64,000 bases of DNA from Histoplasma ohiense (GCA_017607445.1 JAEVHH010000003.1:3162001-3226000); one strand, 5' to 3'. Shown: positions 34,307-47,017, counted from the stretch's first letter. Made by a program: numbers and translations. Notes: generated by a model from the sequence alone, not told the origin.

Positions 34307-35278
34307 ATGAGCTCTTTTGATTATCTCAATTTTAAGTAAGTTGTTTCTTGAGTGCTTATCACATATTATTGTTGGTGTTTCTTGTCAGTGGTGTTATTAG
34401 TGTGGTCACATGCATCACTAGCTTGTTTCTGTATAGCACCATTTGCTGTTTGCTTGTTATATTGCTCTAGATTTAGCTCTAATCATGTGATGCACAACAG
34501 TCAGATTCTGTGTGAATGTTGTGTCTCTAGACTTGAGAATGTTGATTTTTGATGTGTGTTGAAGTCAAATGTCTGAAAGTGTTGTGAGATTTGTGTCTCT
34601 GCAGGGAAATTCTGCAAATCTGTGAGTAATTCTCTTTAATTCTTGCTCTTAGCAATGTTGATATACTGATAATGATGCTAGATGTGTGATACACCTCTTC
34701 TGAGATGCATCATACATGGGCAAGTGTTTATTTTTGCAGAGGTAGCAGCTGAGAAGAATATGATCAATTACAAAAGTCATCTTTGTTGTTTGATAAAACA
34801 ATTGAACATATCTTATCTGATGATGCTGTTCACTCAAGACAGAGCAGAGATGAATGCTCTATAATTTCAGTGCTGAGCAGCAGCTGAGTCTGCAGAGATG
34901 CAGATTTTGAAGACTGTGATTGTGTCTGGTTCTTTCAGAGCAGAGATGTTAGAGGAAGAGAAGAATGTGAAGAAGAATATGAAAGTTTTGAAAGTGATGA
35001 GCTTCAGAGGCTCTGTGATGAAGAAGTCAGCTGAGAAGAGATTGAAGAAATTGACTGAAGAGCCAACAGAGAAGATTGTGAAGACTTCAGCAGTGAAGGC
35101 AGCAGAATATGAGGAGTATAAGCCTCATGATGTGGAGGTGTGGAAGAAGATCATGGAGGGAGAGGCCTTTCTTCAGCAGATGTGTCAGCAGATGAAGAGG
35201 TTGATGAAGAAGAGTAAAAAGAAGAAAGCAAATGTTCTGTGGAAGAGACATTTACTGATGTCTTTGCATCTGAAATGA
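34307..35278 (+). pseudogene. Antisense accessory gene of G3: Cys-module protein, about 258 aa, three exons, with stops
   Basis: It lies between pol and the 3' LTR, opposite to gag-pol. Proposed exons: 34307-34335 (MSSFDYLNF), 34471-34621 and 34682-35278. Donors are GTAAGT and GTGAGT, acceptors CTCTAG and GCTAG, and all phases agree. Exon 2 encodes CECCVSRLEN … CCEICVSAGKFC, a C-x2-C-x10-C-x8/9-C-x2-C-x6-C pattern that looks zinc-binding. Exon 3 ends in a Lys/Glu-rich tail (YKPHDVEVWKKIMEGEAFL). TGA at 34550 and 34574 and TAA at 34862 interrupt it, in the style of the RIP damage around it. The Cys module and the phase-0 intron just after it match the G1 antisense gene. Function is unknown; exon 1 is the least certain part. 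Confidence 0.6.
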
Positions 35279-35679
35279 GGCCTGATGCTTAACAAGTATC
35301 AGAGGCAGTATAAGAAGAGGGTGGCAGAGAGGGGATGATGAAGAGAGAAGAGGAAATGAGAGATGAGAGATGTTGAGATGAGAATAAATGAACTGAGAGT
35401 CTTTAGACTTTTCTTAGAATCTGTTTTCTTTGTCTTTTCCTTGCTTGTATTTTTTATTTTTTGTATTTATTATATCCAAATTGAATTTTTTTCTTTTTTC
35501 CTTTTCCCTGATAAAATCCTTCTAAAAAAAAATACATTTGATTGAAGTTTGAGTGTGATTTATGCTTCTGATGTTTTTTGATTTAAGATTTGCATTTCTG
35601 ACATCTTTCAACTTGATGTTTGCACTTTTGATGTTTGAGAGTATGTTGATTTTGTATTTGTCATTCATTTTTTTATTTG
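35279..35679. other. Convergent spacer between the G3 antisense gene and pol
   Basis: AT-rich, no coding signature. It separates the two 3' ends within G3. Confidence 0.45.
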
Positions 35680-38600
35680 AGAAAGATTTTGAATGTCTGA
35701 GTGTTCAATATGTTTTCTTCTGATTTCTATGTATCATCACTAGAACTTCAATCTGTCCATCTCACAAGATATTCTGAAGATTTGTTTTTTCATTGTTGTT
35801 TTTCAAGAATTTCTTCAACTTGATATTCTTCTTCTCTGTTGACAAGTTTCAGTTCTGATTCTGATAGAGCTTCATTCCTGCAGTTGTATGGCTTCAATAA
35901 AGATATGTGGAATACAGAATGAATACTTCTATATGAAAATGACAGTTCTAGTTTGTACACTTGTTTTCCAATGATATTCAGAATCTTAAAGAGTCCAACA
36001 TATTTATGATTGAGTTTGCAAATCAGACACAGCAATCAGAGATTTTTTACATTGAGCATGATATAATCATCTATTTTAAATTGTTGAAGCTTATGTTTTG
36101 CATCATAATAGATTTTCTGTGCTTGTCATGTCTTTTGTAGATTCTTGATGAGCTTATGATGTGTTTTCTCAATATGTTTTGCACAGCTAGCAGCATGTAT
36201 GGTGACTGATTGTGGTGGTTTGCTGACATTAATTTTCAAATCAGATTGATATCCCATTAAGGCTTCTGTGGGTGCCATTTCAGTAGAGGCATGTTGAGAG
36301 ATATTGTAAACAAACTACACTAGCAGTAGCCAGCATATCCAGTCATCTTGATGATAGTTGGTAAAGCATTGAAGATAATGTTTCAAGATTTGATTTTATT
36401 GTTCTGTTTGATCATCTGTTTGAGAGTGAAAGACTATTGAAAGTTTCCAGTGTGCATCTAGCATATAACAAAAGATGGATCAATAATGGCTTGTAAATAG
36501 CAAATCTCAATCAGATATATGGTTTTTAGATACTTCATAAATTGTATAGAATTTGATATAAACAATTTCTGCTAGTTCATCAGCTGTAATGTTTTTGATG
36601 CAAGGAATATAGATCATAAACTTGGTATATATATTCACAATCACTAAAATTGCATTGTAGATTTGATGAAGGAATGTAGAGGCTGACAAGCCTGTAATAA
36701 AATTCATAGCAATGAACTCAAAAGAATTTGATGATAAGAGAATTGTATCCAATTCTTCATATTGTCTGTGCTGTTTTGACTTTACTCTTTGACAAGTATT
36801 ACAAGTAGATATATAGTCTTTGATATTTCTGACTAGCTCATATCAATAGTATTTGTTCTGAATGCTATCTATAAACTTTTTTATACCAAAGTGACCTCTC
36901 TGTGAATCATCATGGTTTGCACTGATAATTTCATCAATGAGTGTCTTTTGTTGAGAGACATATGTGTGACTATCAGTATGTAATATATCATTCTCAGAAA
37001 TTGTTTATAGTATATTTTCAGCAACAGTCATATTCTTCTCTTTTATCTTCTCTCTTTGCTCAGCAGCAAAAGAATCAATCTTCTGTGCTTTACTCAGAAA
37101 TGAGATGAAGAATTCAGGCATTTCTGTATATACTGAGTCCTCAAGAATAGCCTTATTGACTGCAATCCAGGGCATATATTGCTCAACACACATCAGAGAG
37201 AAAGAGTTTATATGAGAGATAGAAGACATCAATGTATGAAGTGCTTTTCACTCATTAAAAGAAGCATTTTGCTCATTAGAGACTCATGCACAGACTACAT
37301 CAGAAGAAATATCATTTTGAAAAGAAGTATCAGTTTTTCAGTTTAGTCTAACTTCATGTTTCAGCTTCTGTTGCAGAGTAGATAATATAGTTTGATCATT
37401 ATAAACCTCACTGTAGTCTGTGCAATGACTGAGCCCATCAGCTGAATTCTTTGATTCAGAGCAGTGCAGTAATATAAAATCATAAGCAGATAAAGCTTCT
37501 ACTCATCTGATCTGATGTCTGTTCAGTTTCTTAGTCATCATAAAGTACTGCAGATTGGCATGATCAGATCAGACTTGAATTGAATACTGACTTCTCTTCA
37601 GATAGTGTTTTCAATTCTTAAATACTGCTACAATAGTCAAGAGTTCTTTATCATGAGTATCATAATACATTTCTGCATCAATCAACTTTCTTGATCAGAA
37701 GACAACTAAATGCCAGTGCTCATCATTCTGCAACTGTGACAGAATAGCAGTGACTGCAAAAGTGGACACATCAGATTCAATCTGAATACATCAAGCTGAG
37801 TCAAAATGAGCTAATAGAGAAGCATGCATAAAGCACAATTTGAGCTCATTGAAAGTGCTTTGAGCATCTTCTGTTCATATAAAAGTGGCTTTTCTTTCCC
37901 TCTTCTTGCTCTCTTTTGTAAGTTCAAATAATGGGGCTGCAATAGAGGAGAAAGACTTAATAAATCACTGATAGAAATTAGCAAAGCTCAAGAAGAATTG
38001 AACCTCTTTAATTAACTTAGATGTAGATCATTCCACAATAGTGGAGACTCTGTCTGACTTCATCTCAACATCATTTGTATCTATAACAAACCTCAGAAAT
38101 GAGATCTTATCCACTTCAAATTCACACTTAAAGAGTTTTGCAAATAGATTTGCACACTCAAGACATTCTAGTATCTTAGTAACATGCACTTTATGTTCCT
38201 GCTTTGAATTGGAGAATATGAGAATGTCGTCCAAATAGACAATACAATATATATCCAACAAATCAGACAAGACATTGTTAATGTATGCTTGAAATATTGC
38301 TGAAGCATTAGCTAGTTCAAATGGCATAACTACATATTCAAAATGTTCATATCTCATTCTAAAGACTGTCTTTCAACAGTCTTTTGCTGCTATAAGTATG
38401 CAGTGATAGACATCTTAAAGGTCCAGCTTAGTGAATATCTTGGCTTTTGAAAGTCTATCAAATAATTCATTTATTAGAGATAGAGGGTATCAGTTCTTGA
38501 TGGTGATTCAATTTAATCCTCAATAGTCTACACAAAGACAGAGTTCACTATCTTTTTTGAGAACAAAGAGAATCAGTGCATCAGCTGAGCTACTGAACAG

Positions 38601-39102
38601 TTGTATCCACTCTTTATCTAATACATTTTTTAAATATTCTCTTAGAGTGGCTAACTCAGTTTCAGAGAGATTGTATATCAGTATAAATGAAGATTGTGTA
38701 TCAGACTTAAAATCTATACAGTGTTCTGTCTCTTCTGATCTTTTCACACTTATAGCAGCTTCTTCTGAGAAGATATGTGTGTATAGCATGACATAATCAG
38801 ATAGACTGATCAGCAAGTCTGAATACACAGCTGAGAATATATGTGAAACATGCTTTGAGTCTTTTGAATATTCTGTAGATAATACTACAAGCATTTCTAC
38901 TCTAACTTCTGTGAGAACTTCAACTAGAACATCTTGTTCAGAAATAATTTGAGGTTATTGTTCATCTTCAGAGCTTCTAAAGAAGAATTGTCCATCTGAT
39001 CAATCTATAAGAGAATTTGTTTGTCTTAATCAAGGAAATTCTAATACAAGACTGTAGTTCTCCATCTTCATTATATGAAAGAAATGAGATATCTGCTGTG
39101 CA
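35680..39102 (-). pseudogene. G3 pol: RT, RNase H, integrase, chromodomain (inactivated)
   Basis: Minus-strand order: end of protease, then RT (ELATLREYLKNVLDKEWI; active site IVYLDDILIFSN near 38240, catalytic Asp pair intact), RNase H (VVFWSRKL with TGA for Trp), integrase (HHCC near 36790-36900, CNTCQRVKSKQHRQYEELD; core FIAMNFITGLS) and a C-terminal chromodomain with IHSVFHISLLKPYN, EEEYQVEEIL and EYLVRWTDW (Trp codons as TGA). Dozens of TGA codons break the frame. The family is distinct from G1 and G2 by sequence. Confidence 0.85.
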
Positions 39103-40300
39103 TAGACTGGCTGTGTGACCATGCATGGGACTGGGACTAAATATTTCTCCAGTCCCATTATCAAATTTCTTAGTCCTGGTCTCATATAGTGTTTATTAAA
39201 TTAGTCACTTTACACTGTTTATATTATAAATCTAGTCCCAGGTCATGTTCTTCTTATAAATTACTGATTCTGGTCCCATTTGGTCCCATTTTGTTAAAAT
39301 GGGACCAAATGGGACCATGATTTACCCTATATAGATGATATAATGCTATGAGCGTTACCAAAAATCATTACCTATCAAAAGAAGTTTAGTGTGTTTATGC
39401 TCTAGTTCTATTTTGAACTAGTAATGATAGTGATAGATAGATTCGCCGCGGTAGATAGGTTGGCAGCGATAGATTAGCAGCGATAGATTAGCAGCGATAG
39501 ATTAGCAGTGATAGATTAGCAGCGATAGATTAGCAGCGATAGATTGGCAGCGATAGATAGATTGGCAGTGGTAGATAAATTGGCAGCGATAGATAGATTC
39601 GCCGCGGTAGATAGGTTGGCAGCGATAGATTAGCAGCGATAGATTGGCAGTGATAGCTTAGCAGTGAGGGATAGCTTAGCAGCGAGGGATAGATTGGCAG
39701 CGGCGATAGATTAGCAGCGATAGATAGATTGGCAGCAGCGATAGATTAGCAGCGATAGATTAGCAGCAATAGATTGGCAGCGATAGATAGATTGGCAGTG
39801 GTAGATAAATTGGCAGCGATAGATAGATTCGCCACGGTAGATAGGTTGGCAGCGATAGATTAGCAGCGATAGATTGGCAGTGATAGCTTAGCAGCGAGGG
39901 ATAGCTTAGCAGTGAGGGATAGATTGGCAGCGGCGATAGATTAGCAGCAGTAGATAGGTTGGCAGGGGCAAATTGGTTGACAGCACTAGATAGAGGCGAT
40001 ATCTCCACCAATCATATCATCAGATTGATATCTAAGATATGTATTATATAATCATCAGAATGGGACCAAACCTCAGTCAAAATCATAGTCAGTCCCAGAT
40101 CATGTTCTTATTTTTGATAGTCAGTCACTTTACATGAAATATCAAGATTTATTAGTCCCATTTCACTCATGTTCTAATAATTCTAGTCACTTTACACTCC
40201 CATTCTGATCCTGGTCCCACTGAAAATCACGCCAAGAAATGGACTGGGACCAAACCAAACCAAACCAAACATGAAATTCATGGTCCCACCAGCCAGCCTA
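39103..40300 (+). mobile_element. hAT-2: complete non-autonomous hAT-like element, 1198 bp
   Basis: Termini TAGACTGGCTG… and …CAGCCAGCCTA form imperfect terminal inverted repeats of about 21 bp. An 8-bp TSD GCTGTGCA (39095-39102 and 40301-40308), the length typical of hAT elements, flanks it. Subterminal regions are full of GGGACC/GGTCCC motifs, and a 16-bp-stem palindrome lies at about 39278-39313. The core is a minisatellite. There is no transposase. CpGs are intact although the host element G3 is heavily mutated. It interrupts the G3 protease region. Confidence 0.9.
39430..39990. repeat. Minisatellite inside hAT-2
   Basis: About 560 bp of 14- and 18-bp variants of GCAGCGATAGATTA. The unit order differs from hAT-1 and hAT-3, so the array evolves quickly. 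Confidence 0.9.
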
Positions 40301-40308
40301 GCTGTGCA

Positions 40309-41748
40309 TTACCTTTGTGATCAGTGACAGTAGTTGCAATGTTATACTCTTCAAAGAAGTGCATTATGCATTCATCAATTGACTTAATCATTTTGATTTT
40401 GTGCTGAGCAGCTTCTAGATTGTGATTCTTTGTTCAAAATTCATCAACACAGTTCACTTCTGACTCAGAGTCTACTAGCACAAGCACTTTTTGCAGATTC
40501 TTAGATGTAGCAAGTTTCACTGTGACAGTGAAGCTTAAGATGTTTTTGCATTGACTTTTCATGCTTATGACTGCTATTGTAAGCTGAATGATGTATTTTA
40601 AGTATTTTTTGAGTTCTTTGAGTTCTTTGTGTCTTTTGTATCAGATTTTGAGTCAGACTTGGTGTTTTTGAATTCATCTTTGAATCATTTGAAACACAAA
40701 TCAATGGTATGTTCTGATTGCTTGCAATAATGGCAATATTTTGATCAGATGAAGTCATCAGACTTTGTAGTGTCATTTCATCTGTGTTTGTTTTGTGATC
40801 TATTATCAGCATTATTTCTGTTGTTAAAGCTTTGAGTGAGGTTTTTGAAATTTGACTTCTCTTTAAGCTTCTTCCATCTCTCTGACAGATTTGATTCTGT
40901 CATTGCAAGTTTATATAGAGTGGCATTATAGCTTAACTCTTTCAATTTGATTGCATATTTGTTGAATTCTCAGTGAATGGAAGGTAGAACTTTCATATAG
41001 AGGTGTGATTTCCAATGATATTCACTATAAGAATGCTGCAGACACTCTTCAATTGATTGTAAGTGTGAAGCAAATTGTTGAACTGTCTGATCTTCTTGTT
41101 GCTCTGTTTTTCAGTACTGTCTATTGACATCTCAGAAACTTTTATCTGGATTGATGACTTGACATTGCATTCAACTAACAAATTCTTTCCATGGTGGCAA
41201 AATCTGCATATCATGTATATGTTGATATCAATGTTGTTGTATCTTGACATTGAAATGAGTAATGACTTCAATGATCTTTCAATGATCATGTTCATTGTAG
41301 TAATCAAGATCACTGGCATGGAAAGTGATAGCAGCTGTAACAAAATTTTTGAATTCTTTCATATTTTGACTTTGAAACTTTTTCATATCTCTCTGAGAAG
41401 AGTGACTGCTCATGCTGAGATCTTGAAGTTCTAATTGCCAAAATAGTATCTGACTACATCTCCCACTGACAGTAGTCATGATGCTTTCCACTAAGATGTT
41501 GAGCACTTGTAGTGTGATTTTCAGTGATCTGAGAATATTTGTGATGTTATCACAGTTATCATTCATGCTAGTTGCATCTCTACTGTGGTTCAGATGCACT
41601 TCTAGCATATTTCAGATGACTGAAATTGTTCCATTCAATTTTTGTAATAAAGTGTCACATCAGTGTTGAAGTTTTCACAGTTCTTTCTCAGTCTGTAATT
41701 TTTTGATTCTTCTGATCACAGCTATCTTCTCAGTCTCAATTGTGCTGA
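40309..41748 (-). pseudogene. G3 gag (main part) and protease start
   Basis: Gag continues from 48893 after the G1-B insertion. The frame shows a zinc knuckle CHYCKQSEHTIDLC (about 40695-40735), a Lys/Asp/Ser-rich tail and a TAA at 40598-40600. The protease is in the -1 frame: after the heptamer at 40604-40610 the reading is open through VKLATSKNLQKVLVLVDSES, which holds the aspartic protease motif (DSE for DSG). Several TGA codons replace probable Trp or Arg. hAT-2 cuts the protease downstream. Confidence 0.75.
40604..40610 (-). promoter_or_regulatory. -1 ribosomal frameshift heptamer of G3
   Basis: On the minus strand A_AAA_AAT in gag phase (codons TCA AAA AAT), followed by ACT TAA. The -1 frame is open directly into the protease. 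Confidence 0.75.
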
Positions 41749-42019
41749 TGTAATAGGCGCAACAGAGATATCTATATTAGAAAATAGCTATGTGGCGATA
41801 GAAGAACACAGAACACACCAGAATTAATGAGAAGGAATATAGCACACAGCATTATAGATGACTGTAGTGTGTGGTGGTCATCTATATAATGCTCACTGAT
41901 ATCTGTAGATATTAGAAGATCAGTGATTAGCTTTGAATAATAGAGATTGCTACCTTCTTAACATTCTACATGCATACTTCACACTACTCTTATAATTATA
42001 TCTACAACCATCTCTTACA
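41749..42019 (+). repeat. 5' LTR of G1-B, 271 bp
   Basis: Same length and termini as the other three G1 LTRs. It retains CpG at several sites lost in 20994-21264, including TAGGCGC near its start. Confidence 0.92.
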
Positions 42020-42124
42020 ATTCTAATCACTCTAAACTTTATTTGAGTGGTCCATTGTTACACACATCTACAATAAAGCACACAATGTTAGTTAAAACAC
42101 ACAACATTAGTTAAAACATGCAAG

Positions 42125-43183
42125 ATGATCTTGATATATGCAAGATTTCTTGAAAACCAATCTGAATCCTCTACTGCCTCTGATGATCACAATGTGTGTT
42201 TGCAACAGTTGAATGATCAAATCTGTGAATGAGAGCAGCAATTAGCTATTCTGCATGCACAACAGCAGCTCAACAAGTTGAAAGTGCAGATTTATGAAGA
42301 TACTCTCATTGAGTCTCAATTAACTCAGAATACCACCACAGAACCACTGCAAAATCGATCTGTGAATGATATGAATGATGATAATGAAACACCATCAAGG
42401 TTGAAGATTAAGGACTATTATTGAGGAAAAAATATGTTAGAATTCAAAAACTATAAAGATTGCATATTGACTCTCTTTACACATCACTGTTGATATTATC
42501 AAAAGAAAGAACACAAGATAAATGATGCTAAACTCTATCTTGACACTCATATTAAGCAGAAATGATTGAATTTTGTATCATTATATGAGAGATGTGGAGG
42601 AGCAACACTGTTGACTTTTGATGATATGCTATCACATCTAGAGATGCAAATTAACAATCCACAGAACCAGCACTGATTGACTCATCAAAAGTTTCAAGAT
42701 ACAAAGCAACAAGAATGACAATCAATACATGATTTCTCTAAATATCTTGAAGACTGGGAATACTACTTACCCCCATATAGTAAAGAACAAAGAATGGATA
42801 ACTTGTGTAGTAAGATGTTGAAGATATTATGCACAGAACTCAACTGTTGAAATCAAGAGCCTCAGAACTACAAAGAGTTGCTTCAAACTCTACAGACTCT
42901 TGAGAAAAATATGTCAGAGCAACAGCATGCTATCTGCAAAGAAAGACCTGCAATATTCATAGAAAATCAGCATCATTCTGATAAATCTAGCAACTGTTGA
43001 AACAAGAGAAAACAAGAGAAACAAACAGATTCAACTGAACAAATCAAGAAAGATAAATATAACTGAATGAAGGAGTATTCTCACTGCCATAAAAAGAGTC
43101 ATGTTGCAAATGATTGTTGAATGTTACACCTCAAAAAGCACAATCAAGTTTGATAAGCAAAAAATCAACAATTCCAATTATAG
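42125..43183 (+). pseudogene. G1-B gag
   Basis: The likely start is ATG 42125, because upstream frames are blocked. The protein has a Gln-rich helix (LHAQQQLNKLKVQI), the region FKNYKDCILTLFTHH, a charged stretch and a zinc knuckle in which the first Cys has become Tyr (YSHCHKKSHVANDC). It ends at TAG 43181-43183. TGA codons interrupt at probable Trp or Arg positions. Gag would build the particle and bind RNA through the knuckle. Confidence 0.75.
43159..43165 (+). promoter_or_regulatory. -1 ribosomal frameshift heptamer of G1-B
   Basis: A_AAA_AAT in gag phase (codons GCA AAA AAT), 15 nt before the gag stop. The downstream -1 frame reads KSTIPIIGAAAALK into the protease. Confidence 0.75.
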
Positions 43184-46100
43184 GAGCAGCTGCTGCATTG
43201 AAAATATGAACAACTAGACTGCAAGATAAACAATTATTGATGATGAATATGTGAATGCTGATAGAAGCAGAATGGTCGATGATGTGGATGCTAGTGAATT
43301 CTGACACAGATGTGAACTTTGTGTCCCATGCCTGGGCATCAAAATATTTCTTGAAGACAGAAGGTAAATCAAAAGTAGTGGAAGCAGTTGATAATCATAA
43401 GATTAAATTATATGAACAACAAAGAGCTGCAATGAAGATTATTGATGACAAACATGTCCTCTGAGAAGGATTCCACCATTTTGAAGAAGCTGACATTAGC
43501 AGATATGATGTAATTTTGAGCATGCTGTGATTGAAAGCTGTGAACTCTGATATTGATTGAGTGTGAAGATGCTGAATCTATAGAAAAGCATTGAATATTA
43601 ATCACATGCATCTGAATACTGCTAAAGAATTTGCAATACTAATTGATGATGGCAATATTATATTCACTGTCTTACCATTACAAGCTGCAAGTGCAGCAAC
43701 TGAGTCAAATATCTCAGATGATTATAAAGATTATCTTGATGTATTCTGAGAAAACATATCTGATGTGAAACATGCACCTCATGATCATGCTATAGATCTC
43801 AAACCTGGCAAGGAATCTCTATACTGACTGATATATAACTTATCATCTCAAGAACTCTCTGTTCTTCAAGAATATATTGAAAAGATATTAGAGAAGAATT
43901 GAATATGTCTGTTCAAGAGCCCAGCCAGCACATCAGTGTTATTCACATCAAAGAAAGATGAAACCCTGCATCTTTGTGTGGATTATTGAGGATTGAATGA
44001 AATAATGATCAAGAATCAATATCCACTGCCCTTGATAAGTGAAATACTTGATAGATTAGCAGGTGCCAAAATATATACACAACTGAACCTTAGAGACATG
44101 TATCATAGAATTCACATACAAGTGAGAGATGAATGGAAAACAGCATTTCAAATATGATATGAATACTTTGAATATCTAGTCTTACCTTTTGAGCTAATCA
44201 ATGCCTCTGCAACCTTTCAATTTTATATCAACAAAGCCCTCAGTGACCTTTTAGATGTATATTGCATAGCTTATCTTGATGATATCATAATCTATTCAAA
44301 CACACTTGATGAGCATGTTGTCCATGTTAAGAACATGCTGGAACAGTTAAAGTGTTGAAGACTATATGCCAAACTTAGTAAGTGTACATTCCATGCAACA
44401 GAAATTGGATTTTTGAGTTTTGTGATTACCACACAGAGCATTACTGTTGAGAAATGCTGTGTCAACACAATTCTAGATTGATCAGAACTGTGAACTATAA
44501 ATGAATTGCAAATATTTCTAGAATTTATCAATTTCTATTGTTGATTCATATACAAGTTCTCAATAATAACAGCACCTCTGACTGAATTGTTAAAAGATTA
44601 CAAAATAAAAAGAGGGAAGAATAACACATCTGTTCAGTTAGATGAAAACTGCAAGCACACAATTTTGCAGTTAAAAGAATGCTTTACAAAAGCATCATTG
44701 TTGATTCACTTTGATCCACAGTGAAAACTCTGTATAGAAATGAATGGATCTGATGTTGCAATCACTGCAGTAATATCACAATTAATGAATGATGATCACT
44801 GACACTCAATTGTGTTTTGATCTAGAAAGCTCACAGAAACAGAAAGATGTTATCAAACATATGATCTAGAAATGTTGCTGATTGTAGAAGCTTTCAGACA
44901 ATGATATCACTACTTATATAATAGCAGACACTCAATAACTGTTTTATCTGACCATGTTAATCTCTGACATTTCATGACAATGAAGCAGCTAAATGAGTGT
45001 CAGATTTGCTGGATGGAAATACTCTCAGTGTTCAATTTTGAAATAGAGCACTGTTCTGAGAAAAATAATCCCACAGATGCATCAAGTTGTTGCTCAGATT
45101 TTGTAAAACACACAGCTTCTTTGATGAAGCTCTCTATTCTGCAAGAGAAGCTGCATAAGAGAATCTTTAAATCACTAAAGACAAAAGAAAACACAAAGTT
45201 AGATCAATATATCAAGATGATGTGAAAAGATCTGCAAGCTAATGAAAATTGTTGAATGAAAAAATCTATAGTCATCAATGACAACAATCTCTGCAGAATA
45301 AAGAATGCATCTGTGAATGAGAATGAAATCACAGATGTTATGAGATTAAATTTAGAGACTCTGATGTCATGAATTCTAGCTGTCAAGATATTTAAGTCTG
45401 AAACAGTCTATTATGAAAAGATAGCTGAATCTATCATTGAACTCTTACTGCAGATTCAGAATAGAGATATCAACACATCTGAACTTCATAGAAGACTAGA
45501 GATGAGTGACACTAGTGTAGATAATTATTCAATCTGAGCAGTAGATAAAGATGATCTGCTCAGAAAAGATGATAAAGTCTATATATCATAAAACAAGATT
45601 ATAAGACATGAAATAATGAAAATAAACCACAATGATTCTCAAGATGACCATTTTGAACATGACAAAATCATCAAAGCAATCAAACACAAGTACTTGTGGC
45701 ATGATATGAGCAATGAGATTGCAGAATATGTGAGAACTTGTGATGTTTGTCAATATATCAAGATACCACAGCACAAGCTGTATGAGTTGCTACAATCACA
45801 TTCAGTGCCAGATAAGAAATGGCATACAATTAGCATGAACTTTATTGAAGGCCTGTCAGATAATAAAAAGAGAAGTCAAATCTATAATGTTATTGTCATA
45901 TTTGTTGATTTATTCATCAAATAAGTCATAATTGTGCCCACATCTTCAGAGCTAGATGCAGAAGAACTCACAGATATTATTGTATGAAGAATTGTGAAGA
46001 ACTTTGATCTATCTGTGAACATTATTAGCAACTGAGATTCATTAATAAATAGCAAGTTTTGATTGATATTGTGTTATCTGCTTCATGTTCAATGAAAATT

Positions 46101-46947
46101 ATCAACAGCATTCCACCCGCAAACTGATGGTCAGACAGAATGATTGAATCAGATGATTGAACATTATCTTCACATATATTGCAGCTATCAGCAAGATAAT
46201 TGGATAGAATGGATTCCTCTGACACAATGAGCATATAACAATGTCTTCCATGCATTGATAAAAATGACATCATCTGAAGCAATGATCGGCCGACCAACTG
46301 AACTTTGTATAGATGTGAAACCCCCAAGCATGAATGTGTCAAAATCAGCAATGAAACAAGTGGAATAGATGAAGTAAGTGAAGAACAAGATCTGAGAATG
46401 TCTGAAAGCTGTCAAAGCAGCTGAGAAAAAGTATTACAATCAGCATCATATATCAAAAAGCTTTAAGATAGAGAACTGAGTAATGCTGTGTGCAAAAAAT
46501 ATATTCATCTTGCAATTCTCATTCAAACTAGATCATTGATTTTTGAGTCTCTTTCAAATAATTGATATTCACAGTACACAGATGTACAAACTGAAACTCA
46601 TGCTGCAATATAAAGAAATTCATTCTGTATTTCATATTTCTCTTCTCAAATCATATTATGTGTGCAACAGACAAATCCTGCAAGCAGAACTGATAATTAT
46701 AGATGTGTAAGAGAAATGAAAAGTTGAAGTTATATTAGACAAACATCAGTACCACAGTCAAATACAATATCTTGTCAAATGGAAAGATTGTACAGATGCA
46801 GATAATTCTTGAGAATCTGAGAAAAACTTGATGAACAGTCAGAAGTACTTGAAACAGTTTAATAAAATCTATCAGAAGTCAATCAGTAAATGAAAATGAA
46901 GAAGACAACAATGACTGCTGAATATACTTATTCCACTCAGAGATTAA
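43160..46947 (+). pseudogene. G1-B pol: PR, RT, RNase H, integrase, chromodomain
   Basis: The protease region is open at 43255-43464 (LVNSDTDVNFVSHAW; family motif DSG altered to NSD). RT has CIAYLDDIIIYSN near 44266-44305 with an intact Asp pair. RNase H has FWSRKL with TGA for Trp, and the connection ends in HFMTMKQLNECQI. Integrase carries HHCC (HDMSNEIAEYVRTCDVCQYIK) and NFIEGLSDN. A chromodomain with QYLVKWKDCTDADNSW closes it, and the stop is TAA 46945-46947. Many TGA codons sit at Trp positions, fewer at CGA-derived Arg. Not functional. Confidence 0.87.
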
Positions 46948-47017
46948 AAAACAGATCTGCCTCAGCTTGATCAGTGTCATTCAAGAAATTGTCATCAAGA
47001 CAAATCTGCTTATTATC

